From positions 186,001 to 250,000 of the forward strand of contig CAVSBJ010000004.1 in the NCBI GenBank assembly GCA_963726105.1: a stretch of DNA of 64,000 bases. The letters run 5' to 3'. The position numbers and the translations under genes are program-made. This document shows, piece by piece, positions 41,096 to 50,819 of this stretch. The notes beneath the pieces were generated by a model. The model was not told where the DNA came from. It saw only the letters and a list, made by a program, of their open reading frames with translations, and searched no databases. This stretch comes from Roseiarcus sp963726105 (GTDB lineage Bacteria; Pseudomonadota; Alphaproteobacteria; Rhizobiales; Beijerinckiaceae). How positions within the stretch are numbered: the first letter of the stretch is position 1; every line of letters begins with the position of its first letter.

Positions 41096-42594
41096 ACGGC
41101 TCTTGGATCCTCTCCGGCATTCTAGCGTTGCCGCTGATCGGTGCCCTGTTCATTCTATTGCTTCCGGGAGACAGCGAGGCGACGAAGCGAAACGCGCGCT
41201 GGATTGCGCTGTTCGCCACCTTAATCACCTTCGTGCTGAGCCTCGTCGCCTGGGGCCGCTTCGACGCGGCGCAGCCTGGCTTTCAGCTTGTCGAGGAGCG
41301 CGACTGGTTCTCCCACGCGATCCTCTACAAACTCGGGGTCGACGGCGTTTCGATGCCGTTCGTGCTGCTCACCACCTTCATCATGCCAATTTGCATCATC
41401 GCGTCGTGGGTTACGATCCAGACACGGGTGAAGGCGTACATGATCACCTTCCTGGTGGCGGAGACGCTGATGGTCGGTGTCTTCGTCGCGCTCGACCTGG
41501 TGCTCTTCTATCTGTTCTTCGAGGGCGGCCTCATTCCGATGTTCATCATCATCGGCGTCTGGGGCCATGGGAACCGGGTGTACGCCGCCTTCAAGTTCTT
41601 CCTCTACACCTTCACCGGCTCGGTGCTGATGCTGCTCGCGATCATGGCCATGTACTGGACCGCGGGCACGACTGACATCACGGTGCTGCTCAAGACTCAC
41701 TTTTCACCCCAGATGCAGACTTGGCTGTGGCTCGGGTTCTTCGCCTCGTTCGCGGTCAAGATGCCCATGTGGCCAGTCCACACCTGGCTGCCTGACGCGC
41801 ATGTCGAAGCGCCGACCGCCGGATCGGTGGTGCTGGCCGCCATTCTCCTCAAAATGGGCGGCTATGGCTTCATCCGCTTTTCGCTGCCGATGTTTCCGGA
41901 CGCCTCGGTTTATTTCACCCCGCTCATCTTCGCTCTCTCGGTGATCGCGATCATCTACACGTCCCTCGTCGCGCTGGCGCAGGAGAACATGAAGAAGCTG
42001 ATCGCCTATTCGTCGGTCGCCCATATGGGCTTCGTGACGATGGGGATTTTCGCCGCCAACACCCAAGGGATTCAGGGCGCGGTCTACCAAATGGTGAGCC
42101 ATGGGTTCATCTCCGGCGCTCTCTTCCTTTGCACCGGCGTCCTCTATGACCGCATGCACACCTACGAGATCGCCGACTATGGCGGCGTCGTGCAGCGCAT
42201 GCCGCTCTATGCGGTCGCCTTCATGGCGTTTACCCTGGCCAACATCGGATTGCCGGGCACGACGGGCTTTATCGGCGAGTTTCTGACTCTGATCGGCACG
42301 TTCCAGATCAACAACTGGGTCGCGTTCCTCGCCACCACCGGCACAATCCTGTCGGCGTGCTACGCGCTCTACCTTTACCGCCGTATCGTCTTTGGCGTTA
42401 TCGAGAAGCCGAACCTGATGGGCATCGCCGATCTTACCAGTCGTGAGGTGGTGACGCTTGTGCCGCTTGGCCTGCTCACGATCTTTTACGGCGTGCACCC
42501 GCAGCCGATCATCGACGCGAGCGCCGCTTCAATCGAACAGATCATTAGCGGCTTCCAACACGCTGTCACGGCGACGAAGTCGGCAGGGCTGTGA
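41092..42594 (+). CDS. nuoM: NADH-quinone oxidoreductase subunit M (proton pump)
   Basis: The protein has 500 residues. The antiporter-like fold is marked by FFEGGLIPMFIIIGVWGHGN (conserved TM5 glutamate region), AVKMPMWPVHTWLPDAHVEA (lysine and HTWLPDAH), APTAGSVVLAAILLKMGGYG, and AYSSVAHMGFVTMGIFAANT. It forms one of three proton channels. It overlaps nuoL and nuoN by 4 nt each, indicating coupled translation. Confidence 0.97.
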   Translation: MNGSWILSGILALPLIGALFILLLPGDSEATKRNARWIALFATLITFVLSLVAWGRFDAAQPGFQLVEERDWFSHAILYKLGVDGVSMPFVLLTTFIMPICIIASWVTIQTRVKAYMITFLVAETLMVGVFVALDLVLFYLFFEGGLIPMFIIIGVWGHGNRVYAAFKFFLYTFTGSVLMLLAIMAMYWTAGTTDITVLLKTHFSPQMQTWLWLGFFASFAVKMPMWPVHTWLPDAHVEAPTAGSVVLAAILLKMGGYGFIRFSLPMFPDASVYFTPLIFALSVIAIIYTSLVALAQENMKKLIAYSSVAHMGFVTMGIFAANTQGIQGAVYQMVSHGFISGALFLCTGVLYDRMHTYEIADYGGVVQRMPLYAVAFMAFTLANIGLPGTTGFIGEFLTLIGTFQINNWVAFLATTGTILSACYALYLYRRIVFGVIEKPNLMGIADLTSREVVTLVPLGLLTIFYGVHPQPIIDASAASIEQIISGFQHAVTATKSAGL

Positions 42595-44033
42595 CTCCCA
42601 TGCATGAGACGGCAATTTCTCTTCCCGTGATCCTGCCGGAGGTGCTGCTGGCGGCGGGAACCTTGGCGCTCGTGCTCTACGGCGCCATCCGCGGCGAACG
42701 GGGTTCGCCTCTGGTCAACGAAGTCGCCGTCGGCCTCCTCGGCCTCGTTTTCATTCTGATGGTTGCCAGGAATCGCCCGATGGGCGTCACCTTCTACGGC
42801 TCATTTGCCGACGACGCTTTCACCCGCTTTATGAGCGCCCTTGCGCTGGTTGGCTCGCTGGTGACGCTTCTCTTGTCGGTCGAGTTCATGCGTCAGGAGC
42901 GGATCGGCGGATTCGAATTCCCGGTCCTTATCCTCATCTCCACCCTCGGCATACTGATGCTAATCTCGGCCAATGACTTCATCGCGCTCTACCTCGGGTT
43001 CGAGTTGATGAGCTTGGCGCTCTACGTTATCGCCGCCTATCGGCGCCACGATCTGCGCGCCACCGAAGCCGGTCTTAAGTATTTCGTCCTCGGCGCGTTG
43101 TCGTCGGGCATGATGCTTTACGGAATGTCGCTCATCTACGGATATTCCGGCTCGGTCGCGTTCGGCGCGGTCGCGAACGCCGTGCATGATCATGCTAACA
43201 TCGGCGTGCTGTTCGGACTGGTGTTCCTTTTGGTGGGGTTGGCGTTCAAGATCTCTGTCGTGCCGTTTCACATGTGGACGCCCGACGTCTACGAAGGCGT
43301 GCCAACTCCGGTGACGACGTTCTTCGCCACCGCGCCCAAGATCGCCGCGATGGCGGTCCTGGTTCGGGTCGTGATCACCGCCTTTCCCGGCATCGCCAAC
43401 GACTGGCGCCAGATCCTCACCTTCGTCTCGATCGCCTCGATGGTGCTGGGCGCCTTCGCCGCCATCGGACAGCGCAACTTTAAACGGTTGATGGCCTATT
43501 CCGCGATCGGCCATATGGGATACGCGCTGGTCGGGCTCGCTGCGGGCACGGTCGAGGGCGCGCAGAGCGTCGTCATCTATATGGCGATCTACGTGGTGAT
43601 GACGCTGGGAACCTTCGCGGCTATTCTGTCCATGCGCCGCGCAGGCCGCGCAGTCGAGACGATGGCTGACCTTGCGGGCCTGGCGCGGACGGATCCGACC
43701 ATGGCCTTCTTCCTGGCGACGATGATGTTCTCACTTGCCGGCGTTCCGCCGCTCGCCGGCTTCTTCGCCAAGTTCTACGTCTTTGCCGCCGCCATGAAGG
43801 CAGGTCTCTATGGCCTTTCGGTCATCGGTGTTTTGGCGAGCTGCGTGGCCGCCTATTATTATCTGAGGATCGTCAAGCTGATGTATTTCGACGAGCCGGC
43901 TCCAGCGTTCGATCGTCCAAGCCCCGTCGCGCGTATCGTGCTAGCGCTTTCGGCGCTCATGATCATCCTATTTGTGTTCGCGCCCTCGCCGCTCACCAAC
44001 GCCGCGATGGCGGCCGCGCAGTCTCTCTTTTGA
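42591..44033 (+). CDS. nuoN: NADH-quinone oxidoreductase subunit N (proton pump)
   Basis: The start GTG at 42591 overlaps the nuoM stop (GTGA); ATG at 42600 is an alternative. The product has 480 residues. Landmarks are GFELMSLALYVIAAYRRHDL, RATEAGLKYFVLGALSSGMM, FKISVVPFHMWTPDVYEGVP, TPVTTFFATAPKIAAMAVLV and AYSAIGHMGYALVGLAAGTV. It is the last complex I gene. The stop overlaps the birA start. Confidence 0.97.
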   Translation: MTPMHETAISLPVILPEVLLAAGTLALVLYGAIRGERGSPLVNEVAVGLLGLVFILMVARNRPMGVTFYGSFADDAFTRFMSALALVGSLVTLLLSVEFMRQERIGGFEFPVLILISTLGILMLISANDFIALYLGFELMSLALYVIAAYRRHDLRATEAGLKYFVLGALSSGMMLYGMSLIYGYSGSVAFGAVANAVHDHANIGVLFGLVFLLVGLAFKISVVPFHMWTPDVYEGVPTPVTTFFATAPKIAAMAVLVRVVITAFPGIANDWRQILTFVSIASMVLGAFAAIGQRNFKRLMAYSAIGHMGYALVGLAAGTVEGAQSVVIYMAIYVVMTLGTFAAILSMRRAGRAVETMADLAGLARTDPTMAFFLATMMFSLAGVPPLAGFFAKFYVFAAAMKAGLYGLSVIGVLASCVAAYYYLRIVKLMYFDEPAPAFDRPSPVARIVLALSALMIILFVFAPSPLTNAAMAAAQSLF

Positions 44034-44839
44034 CCGCCGCCGCCAGGCTGGACGACGCGCATCGAGGCTGGCCCATCTTACGGTTCGGCGCCATCAATTC
44101 GACCAACGAGGAGGCGCGCCGGCGTGCGCTGGCTGGCGACACCGACCGGCTGTGGATCGTCGCCGACAAACAGACCGCAGGCAGAGGCCGTCGCAACCGG
44201 CCCTGGATTTCGCCCAAGGGCAACCTCCACGCCAGCGCCCTCATGATCGATCCCTGCCCGCGCGCGGTTGCAGCGCAGCTCGGCTTCGTCGCCGGAGTGG
44301 CGTTGACGCGCGCGGTCACAGATCTGGGCGTGACCGATGTCGGCCTCAAATGGCCGAACGATTTGATGTCTCATGGAGCGAAATGCGCCGGGATCCTCAT
44401 TGAAGGCTTTGGTTTTGGAGGCGGGCGGTCTGCTTGTGTCGTAGGGATCGGTGTGAACTGCGCGCGTGCGCCGAAGGGGCTCGGTTACGCGACCTCATGC
44501 CTGACGCGGGCAGGTGGACAGGCGGTGGCTCCTGGAGAACTGTTCGGGCGTCTCATTGAACGGTTCGACGACACGCTTGACGAATGGCGCGCTGGACAAG
44601 CGTTCGACCGCATTCGCGCGGCTTGGCTCGATCACGCCGTCGGTTTGGGGGAGCGGATCGCAATCCAAAACGGGGCCGGGCGACGTGAGGGGGTCTTCGA
44701 GGGAATCGACGCGACCGGCCGTCTGCTCATGCACTCCGAACACGGGCTGGATGCCATCGAAGCGGGCGATACGTGGCTACTGCCTCGCTCGGGCATCCTG
44801 CAGCGAGTGACCTCCCGCCTGCCGGAGGGGCGCGCCTAG
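44030..44839 (+). CDS. birA: Biotin-[acetyl-CoA-carboxylase] ligase
   Basis: A TTG start at 44030 overlaps the nuoN stop; the product has 269 residues. The biotin-protein ligase catalytic loop is visible as ADKQTAGRGRRNRPWISPKG, followed by VGLKWPNDLMSHGAKCAGIL with the catalytic lysine (KWPND) and VVGIGVNCA. There is no N-terminal helix-turn-helix, so it is the monofunctional enzyme rather than a repressor. It attaches biotin to carboxylase carrier domains. Its place after nuoN is conserved in alphaproteobacteria. Confidence 0.94.
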   Translation: MTAAARLDDAHRGWPILRFGAINSTNEEARRRALAGDTDRLWIVADKQTAGRGRRNRPWISPKGNLHASALMIDPCPRAVAAQLGFVAGVALTRAVTDLGVTDVGLKWPNDLMSHGAKCAGILIEGFGFGGGRSACVVGIGVNCARAPKGLGYATSCLTRAGGQAVAPGELFGRLIERFDDTLDEWRAGQAFDRIRAAWLDHAVGLGERIAIQNGAGRREGVFEGIDATGRLLMHSEHGLDAIEAGDTWLLPRSGILQRVTSRLPEGRA

Positions 44840-46507
44840 ATGGCGGACGATAACGAGTTCGTGTTCGTCCCGCTTGGCGGCTTGGGTGAAATCGGGATGA
44901 ATTGCGCTCTTTACGGATATGGACCTGCAACCGCACGCCAATGGCTCATGGTCGACCTCGGCATCGGCTTCGCCGACGAGGACTTGCCTGGCGTTGATCT
45001 CATCATGCCGGATCTCAGTTTCATCGAGAAGGCGAAGGAGAATCTGGTCGGGGTGGTCATCACTCATGCACACGAGGACCACATGGGCGCCCTCGTCGAG
45101 CTTTGGCCGGACCTTCGCGCGCCCGTTTACATGACGCCCTTCGCGGCCGGTCTTGTCAATGCGCGTCGGGCGGGCGATCCCGGCGCGCCCGAGATCCCTT
45201 TGAAGGTTGTTCAGCTTGGCGAGAAGGTCGTGATCGGCCCGTTCGTTGTCGAATTTATCCCCGTCGCTCATTCCATCCCCGAGAGCTCGGCACTGGCGAT
45301 TCACACCCCCGCTGGGCTTATCGTCCACACCGCCGACTGGAAGATTGATCCGACGCCGATCGTTGGTCTCCCCACCGACGAGGCGCGCTTCAAAGCCCTC
45401 GGCGACGAGGGGGTATTGGCGCTTGTGTGCGATTCGACTAACATCCTGCGCGAAGGGGAAAGTCCGTCCGAGCGCGATGTCTCGAGGACTCTGGCTGGGC
45501 TCATCGCCAATGCAAAAGGCAGGGTGGTTGTGACCACTTTCGCCTCCAATGTCGGCCGGTTGCGTTCCGCGGCTGAGGCTGGGTTTGCCGCGGGGCGGCA
45601 GGTCTGCATTCTCGGCCGGGCGATCGAGCGCGTGGTCGGCGTCGCGCGCGACTGCGGGATGCTGGAAGGCTTGCCGCCGTTGTTGGGCATAGACGCATTC
45701 GAGCGCCTTCCGCGAGATCGAATTTTGGCGCTCGCCACCGGAAGCCAAGGCGAGCCGCGGGCAGCGCTCGCCCGCATGGCGGGAGACGAGCACCCGGCAG
45801 CGGAATTGAACGCAGGCGACACCGTCATCTTTTCGTCGCGCACGATTCCCGGCAACGAGAAGGCGGTTGGGAAAATCGTTAACGCGTTCGCTCGCGCTGG
45901 CGTCGAGGTGGTCACCGACCGCACCGCGCTTGTGCATGTTTCCGGCCATCCACGGCGGTTGGAGGTCGCGAAAATGTACAGCTGGGTGCGTCCGAGAATC
46001 GCCGTGCCCGCGCATGGGGAGCCGGTGCACTTGACCGAACATGCGGACTTTGCCAGGGCGCAGGGGGTGTCGCAGGTCTTGCGAGCCTTCAATGGCGATA
46101 TGATCCGGCTTGCGCCCGGCGAGGCCAGGGTATCAGGCAAGGTGACAAGCGGACGGCGGGCGAAGGACGGCGCCATTCTACTGTCGGCGGATCAGGAATC
46201 GGTCCGCCAGCGTCGCAGGCTCAGTTTCGCTGGCGTTGTCTCGATCGCGGTCGCGCTTACCGCTGGGGGCGATATGGCGGGCGACCCGGATGTGATGATC
46301 GCCGGCCTGCCGGAGCGCACGCGCGAAGGCGCGGCGATCGACGCGCTGATCGACGATGCCATCTTTGAGGCCTTCGAGAGCCTGCCGCCAGGCAAGCGGC
46401 GCGACGCGGAGGTCGTGTCAACCGCCATCGAGCGTGCGGTGCGCGGTTCGGTCAACGCCGTATGGGGCAAGAAGCCACAAGTGCATGTGCTGGTGGTTGA
46501 AGTTTAA
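44840..46507 (+). CDS. rnj: Ribonuclease J family exo/endoribonuclease
   Basis: The protein has 555 residues. The metallo-beta-lactamase zinc motif HAHEDH is at 76-81 (VVITHAHEDHMGALVELW), with further ligand regions IPVAHSIPESSALAIHTPAG and HTADWKIDP. The beta-CASP part has ATGSQGEPRAALARMAGDEH and SSRTIPGNEKAVGKIVNAF, then HVSGHPRRLEVAKMYSWVRP and VPAHGEPVHL. RNase J processes rRNA and degrades mRNA from the 5' end. It abuts birA and is probably in the nuo transcription unit. Confidence 0.95.
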   Translation: MADDNEFVFVPLGGLGEIGMNCALYGYGPATARQWLMVDLGIGFADEDLPGVDLIMPDLSFIEKAKENLVGVVITHAHEDHMGALVELWPDLRAPVYMTPFAAGLVNARRAGDPGAPEIPLKVVQLGEKVVIGPFVVEFIPVAHSIPESSALAIHTPAGLIVHTADWKIDPTPIVGLPTDEARFKALGDEGVLALVCDSTNILREGESPSERDVSRTLAGLIANAKGRVVVTTFASNVGRLRSAAEAGFAAGRQVCILGRAIERVVGVARDCGMLEGLPPLLGIDAFERLPRDRILALATGSQGEPRAALARMAGDEHPAAELNAGDTVIFSSRTIPGNEKAVGKIVNAFARAGVEVVTDRTALVHVSGHPRRLEVAKMYSWVRPRIAVPAHGEPVHLTEHADFARAQGVSQVLRAFNGDMIRLAPGEARVSGKVTSGRRAKDGAILLSADQESVRQRRRLSFAGVVSIAVALTAGGDMAGDPDVMIAGLPERTREGAAIDALIDDAIFEAFESLPPGKRRDAEVVSTAIERAVRGSVNAVWGKKPQVHVLVVEV

Positions 46508-46553
46508 AGACGGACGGCCTTCGGTTAAATCCCATCTTTCGGGGAACGCATCC

Positions 46554-47405
46554 ATGAAACATTTGGGTGGAAAGACCGCGTTTGTCACCGGCGCGGCGTC
46601 CGGAATCGGACTAGGGATCGCCACCGCTCTCGCCCAGGCGGGCGTGAAGGTGATGCTTTGCGACATTGAGGATGCGGCGCTTGAACGAGCGGTGGGGGGC
46701 CTGAAGCAAACCAACGCGGACGTGGATGGGGTCAAGGCCGACGTGTCGCTCAAGGCGGAGCTGAAGGCCGCGGCCGCGGCCGCCGTTAGCCGGTATGGCA
46801 AAGTGCATATTCTGGTGAACAACGCCGGAGTGGGTGGCGGCGGCCCATACGGCGGATGGACGGACGCGGCGTGGGAGTGGACCCTTGGCGTTAATCTTAT
46901 GAGTGTCGTCTGGGGAATCGAGATTTTCGGCCCTTTGATCGAACAGCATGGCGAGGGCGGACAGATTGTGTCCACCGCGTCGATCGCCGGCCTGCTCTCA
47001 TCCGGGGGCGCTATTCAATACAGCGTATCCAAGTACGGTGTTGTCGCTCTTTCTGAGGGGCTGCGCGCCGAACTCGCGCCTCGCGGGATCGGCGTGTCTG
47101 TCCTGTGTCCAGGATTCGTCCGCACCCAGATCATGGACTCTTCGCGAAACCTGCCCGACCGCTTCGGTCCCGTCTCCCCTGACAAATTCGCGGCGGTTCG
47201 AGCGTCTGAACCCTTCAAGATGATACAGCAGCGCGTGTCGAATGGCATCGATCCCGCCTATGTGGGTGAACTGGTGCGGGAAGGCATCGAGAATGATTGG
47301 CCCTACATTTTCACCGACAGCGAGTTTGAGCCTATGATCGAGGCCCGCTTCGCGGCAATCAAACAGGGGTTCGATCGGATACGCGGACGTGAGCCGCGCC
47401 ATTGA
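46554..47405 (+). CDS. Short-chain dehydrogenase/reductase
   Basis: ATG at 46554 gives 283 residues. The Rossmann NAD(P) motif TGAASGIGLGIATALAQAGV is at the N-terminus, NNAGVGGGGPYGG in the centre, and the catalytic Ser-Tyr-Lys in STASIAGLLSSGGAIQYSVS and KYG. VLCPGFVRTQIM follows. The classical SDR family has many substrates and none can be assigned. An SDR between rnj and mce is not part of the standard operon core, so this may be a lineage-specific insertion. It starts 46 nt after rnj. Confidence 0.9.
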   Translation: MKHLGGKTAFVTGAASGIGLGIATALAQAGVKVMLCDIEDAALERAVGGLKQTNADVDGVKADVSLKAELKAAAAAAVSRYGKVHILVNNAGVGGGGPYGGWTDAAWEWTLGVNLMSVVWGIEIFGPLIEQHGEGGQIVSTASIAGLLSSGGAIQYSVSKYGVVALSEGLRAELAPRGIGVSVLCPGFVRTQIMDSSRNLPDRFGPVSPDKFAAVRASEPFKMIQQRVSNGIDPAYVGELVREGIENDWPYIFTDSEFEPMIEARFAAIKQGFDRIRGREPRH

Positions 47406-47451
47406 TGAACAAGATCTGGCGCCCGTTCCTGCGCGTCATTTCGGGAAAGTT

Positions 47452-47856
47452 ATGATCGGCAAGCTCAACCACGTCGCCATAGCTGTCCCCGATCTCGAAA
47501 AGGCGGCGCGGATCTATAGGGAAACGCTTGGCGCTCGCGTCTCCGAGCCGAAACTTGAGCCTGATCATGGGGTGGCCGTCGTCTTCGTCGAACTGCCCAA
47601 CACGAAAATCGAACTCTTGCATCCTTTAGGCACGAACTCGCCGATCGCCAAATTTCTCGATCGCAATCCGGACGGCGGGATGCATCACCTCTGCTTTGAG
47701 GTTGAGGACATCATCGCCACCCGCGACCAGCTCAAAGCTGCGGGCGGACGCGTGCTCGGGGACGGAAACCCGAAAATCGGCGCTCATGGTAAGCCGGTGC
47801 TGTTTTTGCACCCGAAGGACTTCGCCGGCACCCTGATCGAGATTGAGCAGGTCTGA
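47452..47856 (+). CDS. mce: Methylmalonyl-CoA epimerase
   Basis: ATG at 47452 gives 134 residues. It is a single vicinal-oxygen-chelate unit with metal ligands in LNHVAIAVPDLEKAA (His), EPDHGVAVVFVELPNTKIEL (Glu), GGMHHLCFEVEDI (His) and GTLIEIEQV (Glu). It interconverts (R)- and (S)-methylmalonyl-CoA for propionate and C5-acid metabolism. Its position downstream of nuo-birA-rnj is typical for Hyphomicrobiales. Confidence 0.93.
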   Translation: MIGKLNHVAIAVPDLEKAARIYRETLGARVSEPKLEPDHGVAVVFVELPNTKIELLHPLGTNSPIAKFLDRNPDGGMHHLCFEVEDIIATRDQLKAAGGRVLGDGNPKIGAHGKPVLFLHPKDFAGTLIEIEQV

Positions 47857-47887
47857 GAGCATGCGGTATTCCGCCGTCGGAGGCGGC

Positions 47888-48781
47888 ATGAGTCGTCTGG
47901 GCGCGGACGGCCTGCTTCTCATCACCGCCGTCCTGTGGGGCGTGACCTTCGTGGCGCAGAAATACGCTACGGCGACGATGCCGGCGCTCGCCTTTGTCGC
48001 CGCGCGTTTTGCTGTTTCGGCCGCAGCGCTTGCCCCGTTCGCGCTTTGGGAATTCCGTCGCAAGCGGCACGCCCCGACCCGCGACGAATGGCGGCTCGCG
48101 CTGGTGATCGGCCTCGCACTCTTCCTCGGCACGACACTGCAGCAGGCGGGGATCGAGACGACGAGCGCCACCAACGCCGGCTTCCTAACCGCCTGCTATG
48201 TCGTACTGACCCCTTTCGTCGTCTGGGCGCTGACGGGCGCGCGTCCGCGCGGGATCATCGTTGCCGCGGGCTTCGTCTCGCTGGTCGGCGCCTGGCTGCT
48301 TGCCTCGGGCGGCCTCGGTCCTCCGAACGTCGGCGACGCGCTCGTGCTCCTCGCCGACTTCGCCTGGGCGACCGTCATCGCACTGACGCCGGTCTTCCTT
48401 GCCCGCTCCGGTCGACCGCTGCTGCTCGCCTTCGTGCAATATGCGGTTTGCGCTGGTCTCGCGGCGTTATGCTCGGCCCTGTTCGAATCGACTCCGCCTG
48501 GAGCGCTCGTCGTTACCCTGCCGACGATCCTGTTCTCTGGCATTGTCTCAGGGGCGATCGCCTACACGATCCAGATCTTCGCGCAGGCGCACACGCCGCC
48601 CGCCGAGGCGGCGCTCATCCTCGCCCTCGAAGGTGTGTTCGCCGCTCTCGCGGGGGCGCTCTTGCTCGATGAGCGTCTGACCGCGATCGGCGCCTTCGGC
48701 TGCGGGCTGATCCTCGCCGGCGCGTTGATAGTGGAGATCGGGCCGCTGTTCGGGCGAAAGACGGTCAGCGAAGCCACGTGA
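47888..48781 (+). CDS. EamA/DMT-family transporter
   Basis: ATG at 47888 is preceded by GGAGG at good spacing (ATG 47861 is an in-frame alternative) and gives 297 residues with ten predicted TM helices in two five-helix repeats. The first repeat begins LLLITAVLWGVTFVAQKYAT. The second ends AEAALILALEGVFAALAGAL and LLLDERLTAIGAFGCGLILA, a signature of EamA exporters. Substrate is unknown; the family exports amino acids and metabolites. The stop overlaps the following gene. Confidence 0.88.
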   Translation: MSRLGADGLLLITAVLWGVTFVAQKYATATMPALAFVAARFAVSAAALAPFALWEFRRKRHAPTRDEWRLALVIGLALFLGTTLQQAGIETTSATNAGFLTACYVVLTPFVVWALTGARPRGIIVAAGFVSLVGAWLLASGGLGPPNVGDALVLLADFAWATVIALTPVFLARSGRPLLLAFVQYAVCAGLAALCSALFESTPPGALVVTLPTILFSGIVSGAIAYTIQIFAQAHTPPAEAALILALEGVFAALAGALLLDERLTAIGAFGCGLILAGALIVEIGPLFGRKTVSEAT

Positions 48782-49971
48782 CGAGAGTAGAAAAGCTTTC
48801 CCTCCCGAACGCCCGCCGGATCGCTCTTGCCGCCCAGGGCTTTGCCGGGTCGCGCCCGGAACGAGTCACGGCCGCGCGTTGGCTGAAAGCCGTCGACCGG
48901 CTCTCTCTGCACCAGATCGACAGCGTCAATGTCCTGGTCCGTGCCCATTACCTACCGGCCTTCTCCCGACTGGGACCTTATGACCGTTCGCTGATCGACG
49001 CGGCCGCCTGGGGGAGATTGAAGAAGCGAAGGCTGTTTGAATACTGGGCCCATGAGGCCTCGCTCCTGCCGCTGCCATTGCATCCCCTGCTGCGCTGGCG
49101 GATGGCCCGCGCGGATCGCGGGGAGGCGGGTTGGAGGGGATTGCGCGTCTTCGCCGGGGAGCGTCGGGCCGAGGCGGAGGCGTTCCTCAATCGCATCCGC
49201 AACGAGGGTCCTTGTGCGGCCTCAGACTTCGAGGAAAATCGCGGCCAATCGGGCTGGTGGGAATGGAGCGACACGAAACGGGCGCTCGAGTGGCTGTTTT
49301 GGGCGGGACACATCACGACAGCAACTCGGCGCGGCAGCTTCGAGCGGGTGTACGACCTGACCGAGCGCGTCATTCCGGCCGAGATCCTCGCCCTGCCAAC
49401 TCCGGACGAGAAGGATGCCCAGCGCGCGCTGATCGACCGCGCCGCTCAGGCGCTCGGCGTTGCCACGACCCAGGATCTGCGCGACTATTTCCGGCTTGGC
49501 CCAAACGAAGCGCGACAGGCGATCGAGTCGCTGGTCGAGGCGGGGGTTCTCCAGCCGGTCGAGGTTCCGGGCTGGGCGCGGCTTGCCTATCTTCATCGTG
49601 ACGCCCGCAAGCCGCGTCGCGTCTATGCGCGGGCGCTGCTGGCGCCGTTCGATCCGCTGGTGTGGGAGCGATCCCGCACGTTGCGGCTCTTCGACTTCCA
49701 CTATCGGATCGAAATTTATACGCCGGCGAACAAGCGCCAGCACGGCTATTACGTTCTTCCCTTCCTGCTTGGCGACCGGCTCGTTGCGCGGCTCGACCTG
49801 AAGGCCGACCGCCAGGGCGGACGACTGCTCGCCCATGCCGTGCATCTCGAGCCGCACGCCGCGCCGGATGTCATGGACGCGATCTCCGAGGAGCTTCATG
49901 CGCTGGCCGATTGGCTCGGTCTCCCTGAAATCGTCTTGCCTTCGAAGCTGGCGCGCCGCAAGGCAGGATGA
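48778..49971 (+). CDS. YcaQ-like winged-helix DNA glycosylase (HTH_42 superfamily)
   Basis: The start GTG at 48778 overlaps the transporter stop (GTGA). The product has 397 residues. It contains the family's catalytic QxD motif in LSLHQIDSVNVLVRAHYLPA (QID) and tandem winged-helix segments (RRLFEYWAHEASLLPLPLHP; IESLVEAGVLQPVEVPGW). The C-terminal beta-barrel carries LLAPFDPLVWERSRTLRLFD and FHYRIEIYTPANKRQHGYYV. E. coli YcaQ (AlkX) unhooks interstrand crosslinks; the QxD subfamily is the YcaQ-like branch as opposed to the QxQ AlkZ branch. A DNA-repair role in the cytosol is therefore likely. Confidence 0.88.
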   Translation: MTRVEKLSLPNARRIALAAQGFAGSRPERVTAARWLKAVDRLSLHQIDSVNVLVRAHYLPAFSRLGPYDRSLIDAAAWGRLKKRRLFEYWAHEASLLPLPLHPLLRWRMARADRGEAGWRGLRVFAGERRAEAEAFLNRIRNEGPCAASDFEENRGQSGWWEWSDTKRALEWLFWAGHITTATRRGSFERVYDLTERVIPAEILALPTPDEKDAQRALIDRAAQALGVATTQDLRDYFRLGPNEARQAIESLVEAGVLQPVEVPGWARLAYLHRDARKPRRVYARALLAPFDPLVWERSRTLRLFDFHYRIEIYTPANKRQHGYYVLPFLLGDRLVARLDLKADRQGGRLLAHAVHLEPHAAPDVMDAISEELHALADWLGLPEIVLPSKLARRKAG

Positions 49972-50003
49972 CCGCAGCAAACACAGGGTTCTCGGAGCGT
50001 CCC

Positions 50004-50315
50004 CTATGGACTCCCGACGGGCAAGAATGTCCTGACGACCTCATACATGCCCGGATCAAACTTCGCCAACGTCAGCGCTTCCTCCATAAAGCGCAGCGGA
50101 CGGGGATCCCTGCGCATGGCCTCATAGTCCTTCACGCTTTTCCATTGCCCGTACATTGTCACTTTCGAGCCATCGAAACTGCGATGAAGCGTCGACGAGA
50201 CAAAACCGGGCGACTGACGGACAAATTCATCGGTCACACGAACGAGGAGATCGACAAGCCGCTGCTGGTTGGCCGGCTCAACCGTAAAGACATTTATCAG
50301 GGTGATCATGTTCAT
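50004..50315 (-). CDS. Antibiotic-biosynthesis-monooxygenase-fold protein
   Basis: The protein has 103 residues. It has the ferredoxin-like dimeric alpha/beta-barrel pattern of the ABM family: ITLINVFTVEPANQQRLVDL at the N-terminus, SPGFVSSTLHRSFDGSKVTM, and YGQWKSVKDYEAMRRDPRP. Members act as small monooxygenases, isomerases or heme-binding proteins, so no reaction can be assigned. It is a lone minus-strand gene between the YcaQ-like gene and sdhE. DUF3291 in the nuo operon has the same general fold. Confidence 0.82.
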   Translation of the reverse strand: MNMITLINVFTVEPANQQRLVDLLVRVTDEFVRQSPGFVSSTLHRSFDGSKVTMYGQWKSVKDYEAMRRDPRPLRFMEEALTLAKFDPGMYEVVRTFLPVGSP

Positions 50316-50546
50316 CGCCTACGCCTTACGGATTGCTCGCCCGACCCAAAATCCGGCGTCCAATACGCTAGCCGCTCGAGACAGGAACGAACAAAGCGAT
50401 CGGAGTCGCCCAAACTCGTGCGCCTTCATAGCTGCGACGCTGACACGTCCGCCCTTCCGGGCTATAAGCCCGCCGCTGCAGCCCGCGTGGACGACCGGAT
50501 CAAGCCCCGTCATGTCGGCTTGCGCCTCGCCATGGAAAGGCCCCTG

Positions 50547-50819
50547 ATGTCTGGCTCGACTTTGAGCAGTTCTGCGCTCGATGAGCGCCGGCGGCGGATT
50601 CTGTTTCGCGCCTGGCGCCGAGGCGTCCGCGAGATGGATCTCATCATGGGTCGCTTCGCTGATGCGCATTTGTCGACGATGAACGAAGACGAACTTGCCG
50701 AGTTCGAGCGTCTTCTTGACGTCCCCGACCCGCAGGCGCTCGCCTGGATCATCGGCGGTGAACAGCCGCCCCGGGAATTCGACACCCCGCTCTTTGTCCG
50801 CCTGTGCGGGTCGCGATGA
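50547..50819 (+). CDS. sdhE: FAD assembly factor SdhE
   Basis: ATG at 50547 follows GGAAAGG and gives 90 residues. The signature RRRRILFRAWRRGVREMDLI contains the conserved RGxxE motif (RGVRE), which contacts the flavoprotein, followed by DELAEFERLLDVPDPQALAW. SdhE promotes covalent flavinylation of succinate dehydrogenase. The stop overlaps the mfd start by ATGA, a common alphaproteobacterial arrangement. Confidence 0.93.
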   Translation: MSGSTLSSSALDERRRRILFRAWRRGVREMDLIMGRFADAHLSTMNEDELAEFERLLDVPDPQALAWIIGGEQPPREFDTPLFVRLCGSR